Source: JAWVFM01 sp038237625
GTDB taxonomy: Bacteria > Actinomycetota > Thermoleophilia > Solirubrobacterales > 70-9
Direction: 5' to 3'
Assembly: GCA_038237625.1 (NCBI GenBank)
Contig: JBBRYM010000017.1
Span: 1 to 55,100 of the forward strand
DNA: 55,100 nt
Below the pieces are notes generated by a model. It had not been told where the DNA came from. It did not search any database and worked only from the letters and a program-made list of their open reading frames with translations. The translations under genes were made by a program, and so were the position numbers. Positions 51,815 to 55,100 of this stretch are shown in pieces; the stretch's first letter is position 1, and the number at the start of each line of letters is the position of its first letter.

Positions 51815-53394
51815 TGGCCGGCGGGCACAAGCTGCCTGGCACCGCGCCGCTCTCGGAGCTGACCGAGCAGCTTCAGCAGGCGCGGGATCGGGCCAAGCTC
51901 GGCGGCGGCGAGGAGAAGATCCAAAAGCAGCACGATGCCGGCAAGCTCACCGCGCGCGAGCGGATCGCGCTGCTGGTCGACGAGGACACGTTCGTCGAGC
52001 TCGGAATCCACGGCGGCCCGCATTTCTCGCAGCGCGCGATGGACGGCAAGGAGGCGCCAGCCGACGGGGTGATCACCGGCTGGGGAGAGGTCGACGGCCG
52101 CCGCTGCGCGATCGCTGCCTACGACTTCACCGTCATGGCCGGCTCGATGGGGATGACCGGCGAGGTCAAGATGGCCCGCCTGCGCGAGCTGGCGCTGCAG
52201 AAGCGCATCCCGATGATCTGGTTGCTCGACTCCGCCGGAGCGCGGATCCAGGAGGCCACCGGGTCGCTCTTCGCCGGCTCCGGCGCGCTCTTTCGCGAGG
52301 AGGTGGCGATGTCGGGCGTGGTCCCGTTGGTGGCCGGGATGCTCGGTCCCTGCGCGGCGGGCACGGCCTACATCCCAGGTCTCTCCGACTTCGTTCCGAT
52401 GGTCTCCGGCCAGGGTGCGATGGCGCTTGCGGGCCCGCACCTAACCAAGGCGGTGACCGGCGAGGACATCTCGATGGAGGATCTCGGCGGCGCCAAGGTC
52501 CACTGCCGAAAGTCGGGGGTCGGAGACCTCGAGGTCGCTGACGATCCCGAGTGCATCGAGGCGATCAAGACCTACCTGTCGTTCTTCCCGTCCAACTGCG
52601 AGGAAAAGCCGCCGGTGGTCCAGACCGCCGATCCCGACGACCGCATGTCGGAAAAGCTCTTGGAGATCGTCCCCGAGTCATCGCGCCAGCCCTACGACAT
52701 GTACGACGTGATCCGCGAGATCACCGACGAGGGCGAGTGGTTCGACATCAAGCCTAAGTTCGCGAAGACGATTATCACCTGCTTCGCGCGCTTCGGCGGC
52801 CAGCCGGTGGGCATCGTCGCCAACCAGCCGAAGCAGCTCGGGGGCATCCTCGAGAACGACTCCGCCGACAAGGCGGCGCGCTTCGTCAACCTCTGCGACG
52901 CCTTCAGCATCCCGCTGGTCTTTCTTCAGGACGTTCCCGGATTCATGGTCGGCTCGAAGGTCGAGCACGCGGGGATCATCCGCCACGGAGCAAAGATGCT
53001 CTACGCGGTCTCGCGCGCGACGGTGCCGAAGATCACAGTGGTCCTCCGCAAGGCCTACGGCGCCGGCTACTACGTGATGAACGGTCGTGGCTACGAGCCC
53101 GACCTCATCGTCGCCTGGCCCGGCGCCGAGATCTCCGTCATGGGCGCCGAGGGCGCCGTGAACATCATCGGCCGCTCGGCGATCGAGGCCTCCGACGACC
53201 CCGACGCCACCCGCGAGGCGATGCTCGAGGCCGTCCGCAAGAACATCGACCCCTACATCGCCGCCAAGAACGCGGTGATCGACGACATCATCGACCCGCG
53301 CGAGACGAGGCCGACGATCATCGGGGGCCTACGGATGGCCGCGAACAAGAAAGTCGAAAGGCCGTGGCGCAAGCACGGGGTGATGCCCGTATGA
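51814..53394 (+). CDS. Acyl-CoA carboxylase carboxyltransferase (beta) subunit
   Basis: 526 residues from ATG 51814. Transfers carboxylate from biotin to an acyl-CoA. Two crotonase-like domains: the N-half with RIALLVDEDTFVELG and LLDSAGARIQEATGSLFAGSGALF, the C-half with FLQDVPGFMVGSKVEHAGIIRHGAKMLYA and RKAYGAGYYVMNGRGYEPD. This order is the propionyl/methylcrotonyl/acetyl-CoA carboxylase beta type. The biotin carboxylase subunit is absent from the window; the carrier at 16902 could be a remote partner. Overlaps the next gene by 4 nt. Confidence 0.93.
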   Translation: MAGGHKLPGTAPLSELTEQLQQARDRAKLGGGEEKIQKQHDAGKLTARERIALLVDEDTFVELGIHGGPHFSQRAMDGKEAPADGVITGWGEVDGRRCAIAAYDFTVMAGSMGMTGEVKMARLRELALQKRIPMIWLLDSAGARIQEATGSLFAGSGALFREEVAMSGVVPLVAGMLGPCAAGTAYIPGLSDFVPMVSGQGAMALAGPHLTKAVTGEDISMEDLGGAKVHCRKSGVGDLEVADDPECIEAIKTYLSFFPSNCEEKPPVVQTADPDDRMSEKLLEIVPESSRQPYDMYDVIREITDEGEWFDIKPKFAKTIITCFARFGGQPVGIVANQPKQLGGILENDSADKAARFVNLCDAFSIPLVFLQDVPGFMVGSKVEHAGIIRHGAKMLYAVSRATVPKITVVLRKAYGAGYYVMNGRGYEPDLIVAWPGAEISVMGAEGAVNIIGRSAIEASDDPDATREAMLEAVRKNIDPYIAAKNAVIDDIIDPRETRPTIIGGLRMAANKKVERPWRKHGVMPV

Positions 53395-53870
53395 GCGTCG
53401 CTGAACGCGTTGCGGACGGCTGGAATGCCCTGCTCAATCGGATCCGCCACCCGGCCGCGGATCGCGCCGAGGCCGGATCCGCGCCCGACTTCAGCAGCCT
53501 CGCTGGGCAAAAGTACGTGCTCGTCGTGACCTACCGGCGGTCGGGCGAGGGCGTGCCCACGCCCGTCTGGGCCGGGGTCGCCGGCGGCAAGCTCTACTTC
53601 CGCAGCGAGAAGCGCGTGGGCAAGATCAAGCGAATTCGCGCCAACTCGCGCGTGCTTGCCGCCCCATGCGACATGCGAGGCAAGCCGCTCGGGCCCGGGG
53701 TTCACGGAATCGCCCGACTCCTGTCGGCTAGCGAGGAGCCGACTGCCGAGGCGGCGATCCAGGCGAACTTCGGAGTCGGCCGCAAGGTCTACGAAGGCGT
53801 CGCGATGAACTTGGGTCCCGAGGGGGTCTACGTGGAGGTCGTCCCGGCGGGCGGGAGCGACGCCGCGTGA
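53391..53870 (+). CDS. PPOX-class (F420/flavin-binding split-barrel) protein
   Basis: 159 residues from ATG 53391, overlapping the carboxyltransferase stop by 4 nt. Split-barrel fold: KYVLVVTYRRSGEGVPTPVW, the strand KLYFRSEKRVGKIKRI and ANSRVLAAPCDMRGK are typical of F420-dependent or flavin-dependent PPOX proteins in actinobacteria (e.g. deazaflavin-dependent family). Cofactor not certain. The coupled position suggests a reductive step in the same acyl-CoA pathway. Confidence 0.82.
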   Translation: MSVAERVADGWNALLNRIRHPAADRAEAGSAPDFSSLAGQKYVLVVTYRRSGEGVPTPVWAGVAGGKLYFRSEKRVGKIKRIRANSRVLAAPCDMRGKPLGPGVHGIARLLSASEEPTAEAAIQANFGVGRKVYEGVAMNLGPEGVYVEVVPAGGSDAA

Positions 53871-53893
53871 AGAGTGAGGCCGGTGTGAGCGGT

Positions 53894-53928
53894 GGCGCTT
53901 TTCTTACCTCCCAGGTAAGGAACGCGCC
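53894..53928. promoter_or_regulatory. Long palindrome before the BKACE gene
   Basis: Outer GGCGC (53894-53898) / GCGCC (53924-53928) and inner CTTACCT (53903-53909) / AGGTAAG (53913-53919) arms surround CCC. The inner TTACC-N5-GGTAA resembles the CCTACC-N4-GGTAGG motif but with one more spacer base. Either an operator or a terminator of the preceding operon. Confidence 0.5.
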
Positions 53929-54015
53929 AATACCGGCGCGGCACTGCTTCGCGAGCGCCGAACTGGCCGCCCTCATTGCCTTTTTTGTGCCAAACGAGCC
54001 CACGGAGGCGCACAA

Positions 54016-54963
54016 GTGAGCCGATTCGAAGACCCCGTCGTCATCAGCTGCTCGATCAGCGGCGCGATCGCCAACCGCGACCAGTGCCCGGCCATCCCCT
54101 ACACCCCGCAGGAGTACGCCGCCGAGGCGGAGCGCGCAGTCGACGAGGGCGCCTCGCAGATCCACATCCACGCGCGCACGCCCGATGGCACTCCCTCCTA
54201 CGAAATCGAGGACTTCCAGGCGATCACCGAGGCGATCCAGGGCGCAGTCGATGACGTGATCATCAACTACTCCACGGGCGCGATCGGGATCCCGATCGAA
54301 AAGCGCCTGGAGTACCTGCGCGCGCTTCGCCCCGACGTCGCCGCGCTCAACATGAGCTCGATGAACTATGCGAAGTACTCGAAGCGGCGCAAGGACTTCG
54401 TCTTCAAGGCCGTCTTCGAGAACTCGTTCGACACGATCATCTCCTTCCTCGAGCCGATGCGTGAGCTCGGCATCAAGCCGGAGCATGAGTGCTTCGACGC
54501 CGGCCATATTGCCAACCTCGACCCCCTGATCGACATGGGTCTCCTGGAGGAGCCCGTGAACGTCTCGCTGGTGATCGGCGTCAACGGCGGCATCCGCCCG
54601 AACGCGCGCAACGTCGGCTTCATGGCCGACCAGATCCCCGGTGGGCCCGAGGGTCGCAACAACTGGCAGGTGATCGGCATTTCGCGCGACCAGTGGCGAC
54701 TCATCGGCACGGCGCTCGCGCTCGGCGGCAACGTGCGTGCGGGTCTCGAGGACAACCTCTACCTGCCCGACGGCGACATGGCCCGCTCCAATGGCGACCT
54801 GATCGGCAAAGCCCGGCAGATGGCCGAGGACGTCGGCCGCCGTGCGGCCACGGTCGCCGAGGCACGCGAGATGCTGGGGGTCCCAAAGCGGGAGGAGCCG
54901 ACCCGCCGGGAGATGCTCGCGCACCCCATCGAGGCCTCCGAGGCCGCGCCCGACCCGACATGA
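54016..54963 (+). CDS. Beta-keto acid cleavage enzyme (BKACE, DUF849)
   Basis: 315 residues from GTG 54016 with CGGAGG at 54003-54008. TIM-barrel zinc enzyme that cleaves beta-keto acids with acetyl-CoA as co-substrate (3-keto-5-aminohexanoate cleavage family). The metal ligands His50 and His52 are in IHIHARTPDG; other hallmarks are INYSTGA, LNMSSMNYA, ECFDAGHIANL and RVGLEDN-like RAGLEDNLYL. The Glu in that last strand is conserved. The stop overlaps the first unit of the 59-bp tandem repeat (ATGA). It may act on a keto intermediate of the same pathways. Confidence 0.92.
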   Translation: MSRFEDPVVISCSISGAIANRDQCPAIPYTPQEYAAEAERAVDEGASQIHIHARTPDGTPSYEIEDFQAITEAIQGAVDDVIINYSTGAIGIPIEKRLEYLRALRPDVAALNMSSMNYAKYSKRRKDFVFKAVFENSFDTIISFLEPMRELGIKPEHECFDAGHIANLDPLIDMGLLEEPVNVSLVIGVNGGIRPNARNVGFMADQIPGGPEGRNNWQVIGISRDQWRLIGTALALGGNVRAGLEDNLYLPDGDMARSNGDLIGKARQMAEDVGRRAATVAEAREMLGVPKREEPTRREMLAHPIEASEAAPDPT

Positions 54964-55100
54964 AAGTCGCCGAATCCTCCGCTTCGCGTCCGGTTCGGCT
55001 CGATCTCATCTGCATGAGATGAAAGTCGCCGAATCCTCCGCTTCGCGTCCGGTTCGGCTCGATCTCATCTGCATGAGATGAAAGTCGCCGAATCCTCCGC
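54960..55100 (+). repeat. 59-bp tandem repeat with chained 20-codon ORFs, continues past the window
   Basis: Units start at 54960/54962, 55021 and 55080 with perfect identity and a period of 59 bp. Each unit opens with ATG AAA GTC and encodes a 20-residue peptide beginning MKVAESSASRPVR and ending LDLICMR before TGA; the TGA is overlapped by the next ATG (ATGA). Each unit also has the stem ATCTCAT-CTGC-ATGAGAT and the arms GCCGAA/TTCGGC. The array starts at the stop codon of the BKACE gene. Copy number beyond two full units is not visible. Confidence 0.85.

Noticed and set aside
54960..55100. CRISPR array
   Set aside because: The full 59-bp unit is identical; there are no variable spacers, so it is a tandem repeat.

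Overview
The window is high-GC, densely coded DNA with short intergenic gaps, GTG/TTG starts, many 1-4 bp start/stop overlaps and -10-like TANNNT boxes placed 6-8 nt before start codons. With two Mce clusters (one complete with YrbE permeases), long runs of acyl-CoA genes and a DUF4349-type sigma/anti-sigma pair, it looks like a chromosomal piece of an actinobacterium. A deep-branching soil lineage such as Thermoleophilia/Solirubrobacterales is my inference and is not proven by the sequence. I saw no rRNA, tRNA, CRISPR array, phage or insertion sequence. No gene-free stretch exceeds 300 bp; the largest gaps are 9236-9417, 30652-30843, 49610-49760 and 53871-54015, and three of these hold notable palindromes or repeats.

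Layout. 1-8530: mce cluster I, six consecutive Mce proteins, the first cut by the window edge and its YrbE genes not visible. 8549-13792: an unknown protein, an acyl-CoA synthetase, two SDR enzymes (one resembling 2,4-dienoyl-CoA reductases) and a metallo-beta-lactamase-fold hydrolase. 13799-16817 (minus): glycosyltransferase, glycerol kinase and PlsC acyltransferase, a glycerolipid operon. 16902-17913: a 70-residue free-standing biotinyl carrier and a methylmalonyl-CoA-decarboxylase-like crotonase. 17923-19689: exported sulfatase. 19755-23512: AlkA-type glycosylase followed by bioB-bioF-bioD; bioA lies apart at 27240, split off by a MarR/MFS efflux operon and a cupredoxin/multicopper oxidase pair. 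28725-30651: ECF sigma factor and membrane DUF4349 partner. 30844-33617: rubredoxin, a Tat-exported small subunit and a GMC flavoenzyme with a four-cysteine motif. 33658-35162: NUDIX, orphan GroES-like protein, small membrane protein. 35253-45136: complete mce cluster II (two YrbE permeases and six Mce proteins). 45139-54963: three acyl-CoA dehydrogenases, SCP2 sterol-carrier protein, alpha/beta hydrolase, crotonase, carboxyltransferase, PPOX protein and BKACE enzyme. 54960-55100: a perfect 59-bp tandem repeat running off the window.

How it fits together: Mce/YrbE systems import hydrophobic substrates (lipids, sterols) across the envelope; the surrounding acyl-CoA ligases, dehydrogenases, hydratases, dienoyl reductase-like SDR, SCP2 protein and biotin-dependent carboxylation parts would degrade them. 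The biotin pathway supplies the cofactor of the carboxylases. A palindrome CCTACC-N4-GGTAGG occurs both before mce cluster II and before the SCP2/acyl-CoA dehydrogenase operon and may link import and degradation.

Most unusual signals: the 59-bp tandem array whose every unit is a complete 20-codon ORF overlapping the next by ATGA; the shared palindrome; the widespread leaderless start architecture; the paired hairpin elements at 9311-9414; the duplicated 3' end of an acyl-CoA dehydrogenase gene at 49658; and the MarR operator embedded in its own promoter.
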